64,000 nt of DNA, taken from contig LR990730.1 in the NCBI GenBank assembly GCA_905142475.1, forward strand, positions 1,674,001 to 1,738,000, read 5' to 3'. The notes below the pieces were generated by a model. The model was not told where the DNA came from. It searched no databases and saw only the letters and a list, made by a program, of their open reading frames with translations. The DNA comes from Xanthomonas hydrangeae. GTDB lineage: Bacteria > Pseudomonadota > Gammaproteobacteria > Xanthomonadales > Xanthomonadaceae. The translations under genes and the position numbers were made by a program. This document shows, one piece after another, positions 43,383 through 51,770 of the stretch; position 1 is the stretch's first letter; every line of letters begins with the position of its first letter.

Positions 43383-43516
43383 CTGCAGGGTCCTTGCCCG
43401 CCCACCCTCGCGGGACACGCCGCAAGTACGTCCATATAGGCTCTTACGCGGCATCCATGCCGCGTAAGGTCCCGCGATGATGGGCGGGCAAGGACCGGTC
43501 GAGATGGTCGGTGTGC
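43383..43516. repeat. Nested palindromic repeat, copy B
   Basis: Nearly identical to copy A over the whole core, differing in the central strip (CCATATAGG for CCGTGTAGG) and in the right arm (GATGATGGG for GACGGTGGG). A-B spacing is exactly 200 bases, which suggests a tandem duplication of a larger unit. The right flank GAGATGGTCGGTGTGC matches copy C better than A. Confidence 0.88.
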
Positions 43517-43612
43517 ACAGGCAAGCAGGGCATGACATGCATTAGCGATGCCGCTGTTTGAACTAGCCGCGTTTGCCTTTGGGCGAGTGTGGCGAGCAGA
43601 TAGATCAGGTGT

Positions 43613-43690
43613 AGAGCGCTTGATCTGCAACTTGGCTGCAGCACCTGTGCCCGCCCAACAACCATCGCAGGACACGCCGCCGATGTCCGC
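43613..43690. repeat. Decayed fragment of the nested repeat (D)
   Basis: Left flank and left arm only: AGAGCGCTTGATCTGCAACTTGGCTGCAG then degenerate TGCCCGCCC and GGACACGCCGC. The right half is missing. It shows that the flanking GATCTGCRACTTGGCTGCAG belongs to the element. Confidence 0.6.
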
Positions 43691-43830
43691 AATCGCGATG
43701 CTCCGATCGTGCCTGCAGGTCCTGCACATCTCCCATCTCTCGCCGGCGCGCTGGGTTCCATCGCCTGCTCTGGACAGCAGGGCCGCAATCGCCGCTATGC
43801 TGGCCGCCACATCCATCACGCCGATCTGCC

Positions 43831-44184
43831 ATGTCCCTGTTCGCCATCGTCGCCGGCCTGTGCGTCGCTCTGCTGCACGTCTACATCCTGGTACTGGAAA
43901 TGGTGCTGTGGACGCGGCCGCTGGGCCTGAAGACCTTCCGCAATACCCTCGAGAAGGCGCAGGCCACGCGCGTGCTGGCCGCCAATCAAGGCCTGTACAA
44001 CGGTTTCCTGGCGGCGGGCCTGTTCTGGGGCGCGCTGCAGACACGCGAGGATGTGCTGAGCTTCTTTCTGGGCTGTGTTGTCGTGGCAGGTTGCTACGGC
44101 GCCTACAGCGTCAACCGCCGCATTTTTTTCGTGCAGGCCTTGCCCGCGTTGATTGCCCTGGCGTTGCTGTGGTTGCCGCGCTGA
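43831..44184 (+). CDS. DUF1304 family membrane protein
   Basis: A 117-residue protein with four hydrophobic segments, matching the DUF1304 family in size and motif: LHVYILVLEMVLWTRPLGLKTF near the start and AANQGLYNGFLAAGLFWG at about 49-66. No function is established for the family. It stands alone between the repeat region and a REP-like element. Confidence 0.85.
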   Translation: MSLFAIVAGLCVALLHVYILVLEMVLWTRPLGLKTFRNTLEKAQATRVLAANQGLYNGFLAAGLFWGALQTREDVLSFFLGCVVVAGCYGAYSVNRRIFFVQALPALIALALLWLPR

Positions 44185-44203
44185 GGCGGCTTGCTCGCTG
44201 TCT

Positions 44204-44271
44204 GTAGGAGCGGGCCTGCCCGCGATGAGGCGTTACCGGTGAAGCTTCATCGCGGGCAAGCCCGCTCCTAC
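44204..44271. repeat. REP-like element, second copy
   Basis: GTAGGAGCGGGCCTGCCCGC with ATGA, and in the opposite arm TCATCGCGGGCAAGCCCGCT and CCTAC, around a short loop. Same outer ends as the element at 31421-31487. It lies after the DUF1304 gene. Confidence 0.75.
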
Positions 44272-44374
44272 CAAAAAGCTCGCTGGAATTGCAGTTGTCG
44301 CGAACTGGTCGAAAACGCTGGCGGCAGGCAACGCAGCCGCGAGATGGTCGGTCTCCACAGTAGCCAATCTCCAT

Positions 44375-44405
44375 AAACGACAACGGCGGGCCGAAGCCCG
44401 CCGCT
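44375..44405 (-). terminator. Terminator after fadE
   Basis: CGGCGGGC-loop-GCCCGCCG (44384-44391 and 44396-44403) with TTCG-type loop on the minus strand, followed by TTGTCGTTT. It begins about 29 bases past the fadE stop. Confidence 0.7.
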
Positions 44406-44431
44406 GTCTGGTTGTCACCTTGGCCTGCGCC

Positions 44432-46906
44432 TTACGCCGCTTCGCGCGGCTGCTGTGCCTGCGGCTTGTCGTAGTAGCTGGCCGCACGCAACTCATGCGG
44501 ATCGAAGTCGTCCACGGTAATCGTGTCCATCATGATCGCGCGCAACTCTTCCAGCTGCTTGCGCTCGTCGATGGTGATCACGCCCTCGGCCACGGCCTCG
44601 TCCAGCTGCGCGGGGAAATCCAGTGCTTCGATGCCCTTGGTCTTGAGCGCCTTGAGGAACTTGCGCTCCACCGGCTCGGCCAGCACGGCCTTGGCCAGAT
44701 AGCTGGCGATACGGCCGCCGGGATTGTTGGCACACGGGGTCAGGAACACACCCTGTCCCAAGCGATCGCGTGCCTCGTTCGGCGTCATCAAAATCGATGC
44801 CACGCGGTGCCCCAGACGGTCGCCCGGCGCTTCGGCACGACGACCCAGCGGGAAGATCAGCACCCACATCAGCCAACCCACCGGACGGATCGGGAAGTTG
44901 CGCAGCGCGGCCGACAGCGCGGTTTCGATCTTGTGCACGCTGTCGTGGAAGGCCCAGGCCAGCAGCGGCTGATCGGCTGCCGGTGCGCCTTCGTCGTGAT
45001 AGCGCTTGAGCATTGCGCTGGTCAGGTAGATGTGGCTCAGCACATCGCCCAAGCGACCGGATAGCGATTCCTTGAACTTGAGCTTGCCGCCCAGCATCAG
45101 CATCGACACGTCGGCCATCAGCGCCAGGTTGGCGGAATAGCGATCCAGCTTGCGGAAGAAACGACGCGTATACGCATCGCCCGGCGCAGCGCCGATACGT
45201 GCGCCGGTCAGGCCGAACCAGAACGAGCGCACCGCGTTGGAAATGCCGAAGCGGATGTGACCGAACAGGCTCTGATCGAAGTCTTCCAGACCACGGCGCG
45301 TATCCGGATCCTGCGCCGCCTTCATTTCCTTCATCACCCACGGGTGGCACAGGATTGCGCCCTGGCCGAAGATCAGCAGGCTGCGGGTCATGATGTTGGC
45401 GCCTTCCACGGTCACGCCGATCGGCGCCGACTGCCAGGCACGGCCGGCGAAATTGCGCGGCCCCAGGATGATGCCCTTGCCGCCGATCACATCCATCATG
45501 TCGCTGACCACTTCGCGTCCCATGGTGGTGCAGTGGTACTTGGCGATCGCCGACGGCACCGACGGCACATCGCCACGATCCACCGCCGCCGCCGTGGCCT
45601 GCGACAGCGCACTGATCGCATAGGCCTTGCCGCCGATCCGTGCGAGCGCTTCTTCCACGCCCTCGAAGCGGCCGATCGACAGACCGAACTGCTTGCGGAT
45701 GCGCGCATACGCACCGGTCACCACCGCCGCGTACTTGCCGCCGCCGCTGGCCGTGGAGGGCAGGGTGATCGAACGGCCCACCGCCAGACATTCGTTGAGC
45801 ATGTTCCAGCCCTTGCCGACCATGTCCACGCCACCGATCAACTGGCTGAGCGGAATGAATACCTCGTTGCCACGGATCGGGCCGTTCTGGAAGGTCGAAT
45901 TCAACGGGAAATGCCGGCGACCGATTTCCACTCCCGGCGTCTCGCGCGGCAACAGCGCCAGGGTGATGCCGATGTCCTTGTTGTCGCCGATCAAGCCTTC
46001 CGGGTCGTACATGCGGAACGCCAGGCCGATCAGCGACGCCACCGGTGCCAGGGTGATGTAACGCTTGTCGAAGGTGAGCTTGACGCCGAGCACGTTGGCG
46101 CCATTCCACTCGCCCTTGCAGACGATGCCGTAGTCCGGGATCGAGGTCGCATCGGAGCCGGCGAACGGGCCGGTCAGGCCGAAGCACGGCACTTCGGCGC
46201 CCACCGCCAGACGCGGCAGGTAATAGTCCTTCTGTTCCGGCGTACCGTAATGCAGCAGCAGCTCACCCGGCCCGAGCGAATTGGGCACACCGACGGTGGA
46301 GCTGACCACGCTGGAGATCGAGGACAGCTTCTGGATCACCTTGTGGTGCGCCAGCGCGCTGAAACCCAGGCCGCCATACTGCTTCGGAATGATCATGCCG
46401 AAGAACTTCTGCTTCTTGATGTAGTCCCACAGCTCCGGCGGCAGATCGGCGTGGACATGGGTGATCTCCCAGTCGTTGACCATCTTGCACAGCTCTTCGA
46501 CCGGGCCATCCAGGAACGCCTGCTCTTCGGCGGTCAGCTGTGGCTTGGGATAGTTGAGCAGCTTCTGCCAATCCGGGTCGCCGGTGAACAGCTCGCCTTC
46601 GAAGCCCACCGAGCCGGTTTCCAGCGCGATGCGCTCGGTCTGCGACAGCGGCGGCAGCACCTTGCGGAAGAAGCCCATCAGCGGCGTGGTCAGCAGCGGC
46701 TTGCGCAGGAACGGCAGCAACACAGGCGCCGACACCAGCACCACCAATACGGCAGCGACGATGGTGGCGGTGAGGTTGGCACCCAGCAACCAGCAGGCCA
46801 CCAGCACACAGGCGCTCAGCGCGACCCACGTGGCAAGGCGCATGCGGTGGTAGGCAGCGATGCCCGCCGCCAGGATGACGAGGAGGAACGGTGCAACGAT
46901 GCTCAT
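44432..46906 (-). CDS. fadE: Acyl-CoA dehydrogenase FadE
   Basis: An 824-residue FadE-type acyl-CoA dehydrogenase, catalysing the first, FAD-dependent step of beta-oxidation. Two N-terminal membrane segments (about 1-50) anchor it to the inner membrane, as in E. coli FadE (similar length). The dehydrogenase core includes GMIIPKQYGGLGFSALAHH, FGLTGPFAGSDATSIPDYG, MVGKGWNMLNECLAVGRSI and GKGIILGPRNF. The C-terminal DUF1974-like extension ends in PQAQQPREAA. Its ATG overlaps the hydrolase stop (ATGA), so both are under the TetR-controlled promoter upstream. Confidence 0.95.
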   Translation of the reverse strand: MSIVAPFLLVILAAGIAAYHRMRLATWVALSACVLVACWLLGANLTATIVAAVLVVLVSAPVLLPFLRKPLLTTPLMGFFRKVLPPLSQTERIALETGSVGFEGELFTGDPDWQKLLNYPKPQLTAEEQAFLDGPVEELCKMVNDWEITHVHADLPPELWDYIKKQKFFGMIIPKQYGGLGFSALAHHKVIQKLSSISSVVSSTVGVPNSLGPGELLLHYGTPEQKDYYLPRLAVGAEVPCFGLTGPFAGSDATSIPDYGIVCKGEWNGANVLGVKLTFDKRYITLAPVASLIGLAFRMYDPEGLIGDNKDIGITLALLPRETPGVEIGRRHFPLNSTFQNGPIRGNEVFIPLSQLIGGVDMVGKGWNMLNECLAVGRSITLPSTASGGGKYAAVVTGAYARIRKQFGLSIGRFEGVEEALARIGGKAYAISALSQATAAAVDRGDVPSVPSAIAKYHCTTMGREVVSDMMDVIGGKGIILGPRNFAGRAWQSAPIGVTVEGANIMTRSLLIFGQGAILCHPWVMKEMKAAQDPDTRRGLEDFDQSLFGHIRFGISNAVRSFWFGLTGARIGAAPGDAYTRRFFRKLDRYSANLALMADVSMLMLGGKLKFKESLSGRLGDVLSHIYLTSAMLKRYHDEGAPAADQPLLAWAFHDSVHKIETALSAALRNFPIRPVGWLMWVLIFPLGRRAEAPGDRLGHRVASILMTPNEARDRLGQGVFLTPCANNPGGRIASYLAKAVLAEPVERKFLKALKTKGIEALDFPAQLDEAVAEGVITIDERKQLEELRAIMMDTITVDDFDPHELRAASYYDKPQAQQPREAA

Positions 46907-47826
46907 GGTCTTGCTCCAGTGACATGCTCGGTAATGTTGGACGCTGCGATGGTGCCAACCGAGGGCAGTGCATCCAGATAATGCAACACGGTGGCGGTAA
47001 ACGTCGTGTTGTCGTCGCCGGCCAGCATGTGCGTGGCATCGGGCAACTGCACGTGCTGCGCATGCGGCGCGATCGACAGGAATTCGCTGATGGTGTCCGG
47101 GGTAACCAGATCGCTGCGCCCGCCGCTGATCAGCAGCATCGGGCACCGCACCTGTGACGCGGCCTCCAGCAATGCCTGTTGCTGCGTATGCGGATCCTGC
47201 CCCGTCAGTTCGTCGACCAGGCGCGGGTCCCAATGCCAGTGCCAACGCCCGTCGGCACGCTGCCGCAACAAGGCCTGCAACTGGTCTGCGGTCTTGCGCG
47301 GACGATGCGGCAAATATGCGGCAATCGCGTCTGCCGCCGCATCCAGCGATGCGAATCCGCCGGGATGCGCAGTCATGAAACGCAGGATGCGCTCCACGCC
47401 CCGCGTCTCCCAGCGCGGCGTGATGTCGACCAGCACGATCGCCCGAAACAAACCCGGCCAGCGCGCCTCTGCCAGCAGACCAAACAGCCCGCCCATCGAG
47501 GCGGCGACCAGCACCGGCGGCTCGGATTGCTCACCGGCGAGCACGATCAAATCGTCGGTGAATTGCGTGGCCGAGTAGGGCACATCGGCATCGTTGACGC
47601 TGGAATCGCCATGCCCGCGCGCGTCGTAAGACAGCGCCCGGTAGCCGGCTTCGGCCAATGCAGTGGCCGTGCCTTCCCATGCGTGTCGTGTCTGGCCGAA
47701 TCCATGTGCCAACAGCACGGTCGGTGCGTGCTCCGTGCCCTGCGCCGATACCGCAAGCAACGTCTCACCAATACGGATGTTGGCGACAGACGGGATACGG
47801 GCGAGGCTAGAAGGAGAAGTGACCAT
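46903..47826 (-). CDS. Alpha/beta hydrolase upstream of fadE
   Basis: A 307-residue alpha/beta hydrolase: oxyanion-loop LLAHGFGQTRHAW (about 37-49), nucleophile elbow VAASMGGLFGLL, late acid/base region with DATHMLAGDDN. The cytoplasmic N-terminus lacks a signal. Coupled to fadE by ATGA, so likely an esterase or thioesterase in fatty-acid or lipid breakdown. The ATG at 47826 has no ribosome site, but a TTGACA-18-TACCAT promoter puts transcription start on that A, implying a leaderless message. An in-frame GTG at 47868 would lie inside the promoter. Confidence 0.85.
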   Translation of the reverse strand: MVTSPSSLARIPSVANIRIGETLLAVSAQGTEHAPTVLLAHGFGQTRHAWEGTATALAEAGYRALSYDARGHGDSSVNDADVPYSATQFTDDLIVLAGEQSEPPVLVAASMGGLFGLLAEARWPGLFRAIVLVDITPRWETRGVERILRFMTAHPGGFASLDAAADAIAAYLPHRPRKTADQLQALLRQRADGRWHWHWDPRLVDELTGQDPHTQQQALLEAASQVRCPMLLISGGRSDLVTPDTISEFLSIAPHAQHVQLPDATHMLAGDDNTTFTATVLHYLDALPSVGTIAASNITEHVTGARP

Positions 47827-47840
47827 ACCTAATGGTATGG
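47823..47840. promoter_or_regulatory. Probable TetR operator CCATACCTAATGGTATGG
   Basis: Perfect 7-bp arms (CCATACC/GGTATGG) around TAAT. It covers the -10 region and start codon of the hydrolase-fadE operon. Extra GTATGG half-sites occur at 47871-47876 and 47945-47950 in front of the divergent tetR gene, so the regulator probably controls both directions. Confidence 0.7.
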
Positions 47841-47861
47841 ATGTGGCGTGCTCACTGTCAA
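47832..47861 (-). promoter_or_regulatory. Predicted leaderless promoter of hydrolase-fadE
   Basis: Minus-strand TTGACA (47861-47856), 18-base spacer, TACCAT (47837-47832). The sixth base after the -10 is the A of the hydrolase ATG. Confidence 0.6.
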
Positions 47862-47963
47862 TACTCACTGGTATGGACGGTTAATCCGTTGAATCCCGGC
47901 AGTTGTGCCTGCATTTTCTGCCGCATACTGCAATCGACCCGAGCGTATGGTTAAATCGTCACA

Positions 47964-48572
47964 ATGAACGACACCACCGATTCCAGCTCCACCACGCCCC
48001 GCGCCAGTCCCGGTCGCGGTCAGCGCCTCAGCGCAGACGATTGGGCACAGGCCGCGCTGGACCTGATCGCCGAGCAAGGTGTCGGTGCAGTCGCCGTAGA
48101 ACCACTGGCGCGCCGGCTCGGCGTCACCAAGGGCAGCTTCTACTGGCACTTTCCCTCGCGCGACGCGCTGCTGCAGGCAGCTCTCGAACGCTGGGAAATC
48201 TTCGAACAAAAAGAAGTGTTCGGCAGCCTGGAAGACGTCCCGGATCCGAGCGCACGCTTACGCGCACTGTTCCAACTGGTCGCGCACGAAGTCAAACCGC
48301 ATGTCATCTACAGCGAACTGCTCAAGGCACTCGACCACCCGGCGGTCCGCCCGGTCATCGACCGCGTCTCGCAACGCCGCCTCGACTACCTGATCGCCTC
48401 GTTCCGCCAGGCCGGCCTCACCCGCACCGACGCCCAACACCGCGCCCGCCTGGCCTATGCCGCCTACGTCGGTTTCCTGCAGCTGTCGCTGCAGCTACAG
48501 CAACCCAAACAGGCCCGCGAAGACTTCGAAGCCTATGTCGAGCATGTGATTCAGACGTTGATTCCTGGGTAG
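47964..48572 (+). CDS. TetR-family transcriptional regulator
   Basis: A 202-residue repressor-type protein with an N-terminal HTH (about 24-70: ADDWAQAALDLIAEQG, VEPLARRLGVTKGSFYWHF) and a C-terminal all-helical ligand domain. It is divergent from the hydrolase-fadE operon and sits beside a perfect palindrome over that promoter. The simplest model is repression of beta-oxidation genes relieved by an acyl-CoA or similar ligand. Ligand identity is inference. Confidence 0.9.
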   Translation: MNDTTDSSSTTPRASPGRGQRLSADDWAQAALDLIAEQGVGAVAVEPLARRLGVTKGSFYWHFPSRDALLQAALERWEIFEQKEVFGSLEDVPDPSARLRALFQLVAHEVKPHVIYSELLKALDHPAVRPVIDRVSQRRLDYLIASFRQAGLTRTDAQHRARLAYAAYVGFLQLSLQLQQPKQAREDFEAYVEHVIQTLIPG

Positions 48573-48614
48573 GTTTCAGGCGTCCGGCACGAGTTGATGT
48601 TTGATGGTTGAGCA

Positions 48615-48654
48615 AACAAAAACCGCGACTCTTTCGAGTCGCGGTTTTTTATTT
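48615..48654. terminator. Bidirectional terminator between tetR and TBDR
   Basis: AACCGCGACTC-TTTC-GAGTCGCGGTT, 11-bp perfect stem with A-run on the left and T-run on the right, placed between convergent genes. Confidence 0.93.
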
Positions 48655-48678
48655 ACGTATTACTTAAGCGGACGAATA

Positions 48679-51528
48679 TCAGAACTTCTGGGTGTAACGC
48701 ATGTAGTAGAAGCGACCCGGGATTTCGTACTGCGGGTCAAAGCTATTGGCAAACGCCGTAGCGGCCTGCGGCGGATCGCGGTCAAATGCATTATTCACGC
48801 CGACGGTCACGCGGGCGTTCCACGGAGCCTTCCAGTACGCGGCCAGATCGGTGTAGGTCACGCTGGGAACATGATTGCGCGGCGCCGCACCTGCAGCGGT
48901 CACACGATCCGGATCCGAGCACAGCAGTGCCACGTTTGCAGGAGTCGCCACGTTGGCGCCGGTGCAGTTTTCGACCTGCGAGCTGTAGTAGCGCATGGAT
49001 GCCGAGCCGCCGACATCACCCAATTCCCAATTGAGCATCAGGTTGGAGCGGATGCGCCAGTTGTTGTCCTGTGCCGAGCCGCCACGATACAAACCAACGC
49101 GGGTTTCGGGATCCTGCAGCGGCTTCTCAACCACGAACTTGCTCATGTAGGTCGAGTCCCACACAACGCTGAAGCTGCCCCACGCGGTGTCCGGCAAACG
49201 ATAGCCTACGGTCAGGTCGTAACCTTCAGCCTCGATCTTCGCAATGTTGTTCGGCACTGCCAGCAGATTCGAAACTTCGCCAGTAGGTTCGCGCTGAATC
49301 AGCGAGCAAGCATTGGCGACACCTGCCAGATAGCAGCTGTCCAGAGTCTCCTGCACGGTCTGCGTGTCGATTGCATCTTCGATCTCGATGTTCCACCAGT
49401 CCAGCGAGATATCCAGGCCGGTGACCCAGCTCGGGCTGAATACAAAGCCCAGGGTCTTGGACGTCGAAGTTTCCGGCTGCAGGTTGGGGTTACCGCCAGT
49501 GGCGGTACGTACCTGCGGGTTGGCCTGTGCGTAGGCTGGGACTGCGCCGCACGAACCCGGACGCGTTCCGTTGACGGAGCCATCGCTGAAGGAGCCTGCG
49601 CAAGGATCACGCACGTCTTCGAAGGTATCGCTTACGCCCTGAAACAGCTCGTTGATCGACGGTGCGCGGAAGCCTTGCGACCAGTTACCACGGATCATCA
49701 AATCGGTGATCGGCTTCCAGCGGAAACCGAACTTGCTGTTGGTGGTGTCGCCGAAGTTGCTGTAGTCCGAATACCGGGTGGCCAGGCTGAAATCGAGCAG
49801 CTGTGCACCCGGAAGGTCAGCAAGTAGCGGCACGGCGAGTTCGAGGTAGGCTTCGTCCAACTTGTAGCCACCGTTGGTCGCAGTACGTGCGTTGCCGGTG
49901 GTATCACCAGAGTTGATCAGCGCGTCCGGATCGTCGAAGCCAGACTCTTCGCGATGTTCAGCGCCCAAGGAGAATGCAAATGCACCTCCCTGCAGGTCAA
50001 ACAGTTCGCCGCCGATATTGCCGAAGTAGGTTTTCTGCTCATACCCATACAGGTCATGCGCATTGAAGCCAGCGTAACTCAGCATTTCCGGGGTCAACGA
50101 GCCCGGGCCGCTCAGCATGTTCATCGGCACGCAGCCGTCGATCGTGCTGGCTGCGGTACCACAGCGTGCGACGCCGCCAGCGTCGACGAACGACGGGCCA
50201 AGGGCGTTACGCAGGGCGGAAATATTGAACAGGCCGGTTGTGCGATCGGTCTGGTCATTCTTGCCGTAGAACATACCGGCTTCCCAACTGAAGAAACGCT
50301 GGCCAACTTCGAAATCACCCTCGAATGCGCCGCTAAACCCGAACGTCTTGACGTTCTGGCTAAAGATACGGCCACCCGTTTCTTCCGCACGGTACTGGAT
50401 GTAATCGATATCGCGGCCGGTGTTGTTGTAGATGTTGTTGGCCGAAATGACGATGTCGGCGCCGTTGGTGCCCGGCGCGGAGCGACCCAGAACGATTGGC
50501 ATCGGTGCCAGAATCTGGCTCGACTCACGCTCGTTGTAGGTTACGGTGGTCTTGAAACGCACGTTGTCGGTGATTGACAGGCCGGCGTCGGCAAATACCG
50601 ACTTGCGCTCCTGCGGCGTGACCAAGTAGTTGGCTGGCGCGAAGTTGTAGCTGTCGGCCGCGGTGTAGTTACGCGAAGTGGTGCCGCCATTATTGGTAAT
50701 GGAGAAGCCCGGCGTTCCATTGAAGCGCGTCGCGCCGAAGGTCGGCGTGCCGTTGGCGCTGGTGCCGGTCTGGCCAAAAATGCCGAAACGTCCACCAGGA
50801 ATCGTCGTGCTGTTACCCGTTCCGGCAACTGCTCCGCTCACCGGGACCGCAGAAATTTCACGATCGCCCGCCCAGACGGGCTCTTCCTTCACATAGCCAA
50901 CGCCCAACGTGGCGTGCCAACGATCGCCGGTCGAGCCGATGGTGAAGTCGTAGGACTCGCGGCTGCCGTCGCCCTTGTCGTACTGGCCGAAGTACGCGTT
51001 CGCTTCGGCGCCATCGAAGTTCTGGCGCAGAATGATGTTGACCACGCCGGAGATGGCGTCGGAGCCGTAGATCGTGGAGGCGCCATCCTTCAGGACTTCG
51101 ATGCGCTCGACGGCAGCAGTCGGAATCGTGTTGAGGTCGACCGCGCCGCCCAGGCCGGTGCCGCCGACCCAGCGGCGACCATTGACCAGCACCAGGGTGC
51201 GATTGGAGCCGAGGTTGCGCAGGTTGACGCGGGTTTCGCCGTTGCCGCCGTTGTTGACGTTGCTGTTGAGCGCCGAACCGCCCGAGCTGATGTTCTGGAT
51301 CACATCGCCGATTGAGGTCAAGCCCTGCGATTCGATCTGCTGACGGCTCATGGTGAAGACCGGCTGCGATGTTTCCACGTCGGCGCGCTTGATGCGCGAA
51401 CCGGTCACTTCGATCTTATCGAGGTTGGTGGTGCCGGCTTCCTGAGCGATGGCGGTACCGGTACCGCCGACGCCCACGACAAGCGCGAGGACGACTGCAT
51501 CGCGCAGCTTGTTGGACTTGCAATTCAT
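48679..51528 (-). CDS. TonB-dependent receptor
   Basis: A 949-residue outer-membrane receptor. Signal peptide to about GTAIAQ. TonB-box-like LDKIEVTGSRI (about 36-46). The plug has VFTMSRQQIESQGLTSIGDV, VNLRNLGSNRTLVLVNGRRW and EVLKDGASTIYGSDAISGVV. The barrel ends in YYMRYTQKF with terminal Phe. ATG 51528 follows GGAGAGAGAG. The plug type is common among xanthomonad receptors of unknown ligand. It shares an orientation with the orphan outer-membrane-like gene 242 bases upstream, but a terminator lies between, so separate transcription is likely. Confidence 0.9.
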   Translation of the reverse strand: MNCKSNKLRDAVVLALVVGVGGTGTAIAQEAGTTNLDKIEVTGSRIKRADVETSQPVFTMSRQQIESQGLTSIGDVIQNISSGGSALNSNVNNGGNGETRVNLRNLGSNRTLVLVNGRRWVGGTGLGGAVDLNTIPTAAVERIEVLKDGASTIYGSDAISGVVNIILRQNFDGAEANAYFGQYDKGDGSRESYDFTIGSTGDRWHATLGVGYVKEEPVWAGDREISAVPVSGAVAGTGNSTTIPGGRFGIFGQTGTSANGTPTFGATRFNGTPGFSITNNGGTTSRNYTAADSYNFAPANYLVTPQERKSVFADAGLSITDNVRFKTTVTYNERESSQILAPMPIVLGRSAPGTNGADIVISANNIYNNTGRDIDYIQYRAEETGGRIFSQNVKTFGFSGAFEGDFEVGQRFFSWEAGMFYGKNDQTDRTTGLFNISALRNALGPSFVDAGGVARCGTAASTIDGCVPMNMLSGPGSLTPEMLSYAGFNAHDLYGYEQKTYFGNIGGELFDLQGGAFAFSLGAEHREESGFDDPDALINSGDTTGNARTATNGGYKLDEAYLELAVPLLADLPGAQLLDFSLATRYSDYSNFGDTTNSKFGFRWKPITDLMIRGNWSQGFRAPSINELFQGVSDTFEDVRDPCAGSFSDGSVNGTRPGSCGAVPAYAQANPQVRTATGGNPNLQPETSTSKTLGFVFSPSWVTGLDISLDWWNIEIEDAIDTQTVQETLDSCYLAGVANACSLIQREPTGEVSNLLAVPNNIAKIEAEGYDLTVGYRLPDTAWGSFSVVWDSTYMSKFVVEKPLQDPETRVGLYRGGSAQDNNWRIRSNLMLNWELGDVGGSASMRYYSSQVENCTGANVATPANVALLCSDPDRVTAAGAAPRNHVPSVTYTDLAAYWKAPWNARVTVGVNNAFDRDPPQAATAFANSFDPQYEIPGRFYYMRYTQKF

Positions 51529-51710
51529 TAGCTCTCTCTCCAAGTGATCTTGGGTACTGCCAAGGGTTGTTTGCCTGTCGGGGGTTCCGAAAGAAGCGGA
51601 TCCAAAACGTCAGGGTGAACCGATGGTATATGCGTTGCGCGAAGAATTAAAGTCCCGTTAACGAAAAAGAAGAAAGGCGTGAAACGTCGCGCGCGGTTAA
51701 GGTCCAGAAC

Positions 51711-51743
51711 GAAAAACGCCACCGGCGACTGACCGATGGCGTT
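51711..51743 (-). terminator. Terminator of the orphan outer-membrane-like gene
   Basis: Minus-strand AACGCCA/TGGCGTT arms (51737-51743 and 51715-51721) with a 15-base loop, followed by TTTTTC. About 28 bases past the stop. Confidence 0.6.
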
Positions 51744-51770
51744 CTGGGAAAGCGTCTTTGAATCAGTGGC

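Larger units (their letters stand above)
42950..43830. other. 881-base repeat-rich intergenic region
   Basis: Contains two copies of the nested palindromic element and a decayed fragment of a third, listed separately. Several short open frames read through the repeats (ending in a MPRKVPRRWAGK-like string), but these are consequences of the repeat, not genes. Confidence 0.75.

Noticed and set aside
43152..43538. Small open frames through the nested repeats (MPRKVPRRWAGK-like ends)
   Set aside because: They recur because the repeat recurs, appear on both strands and lack ribosome sites.
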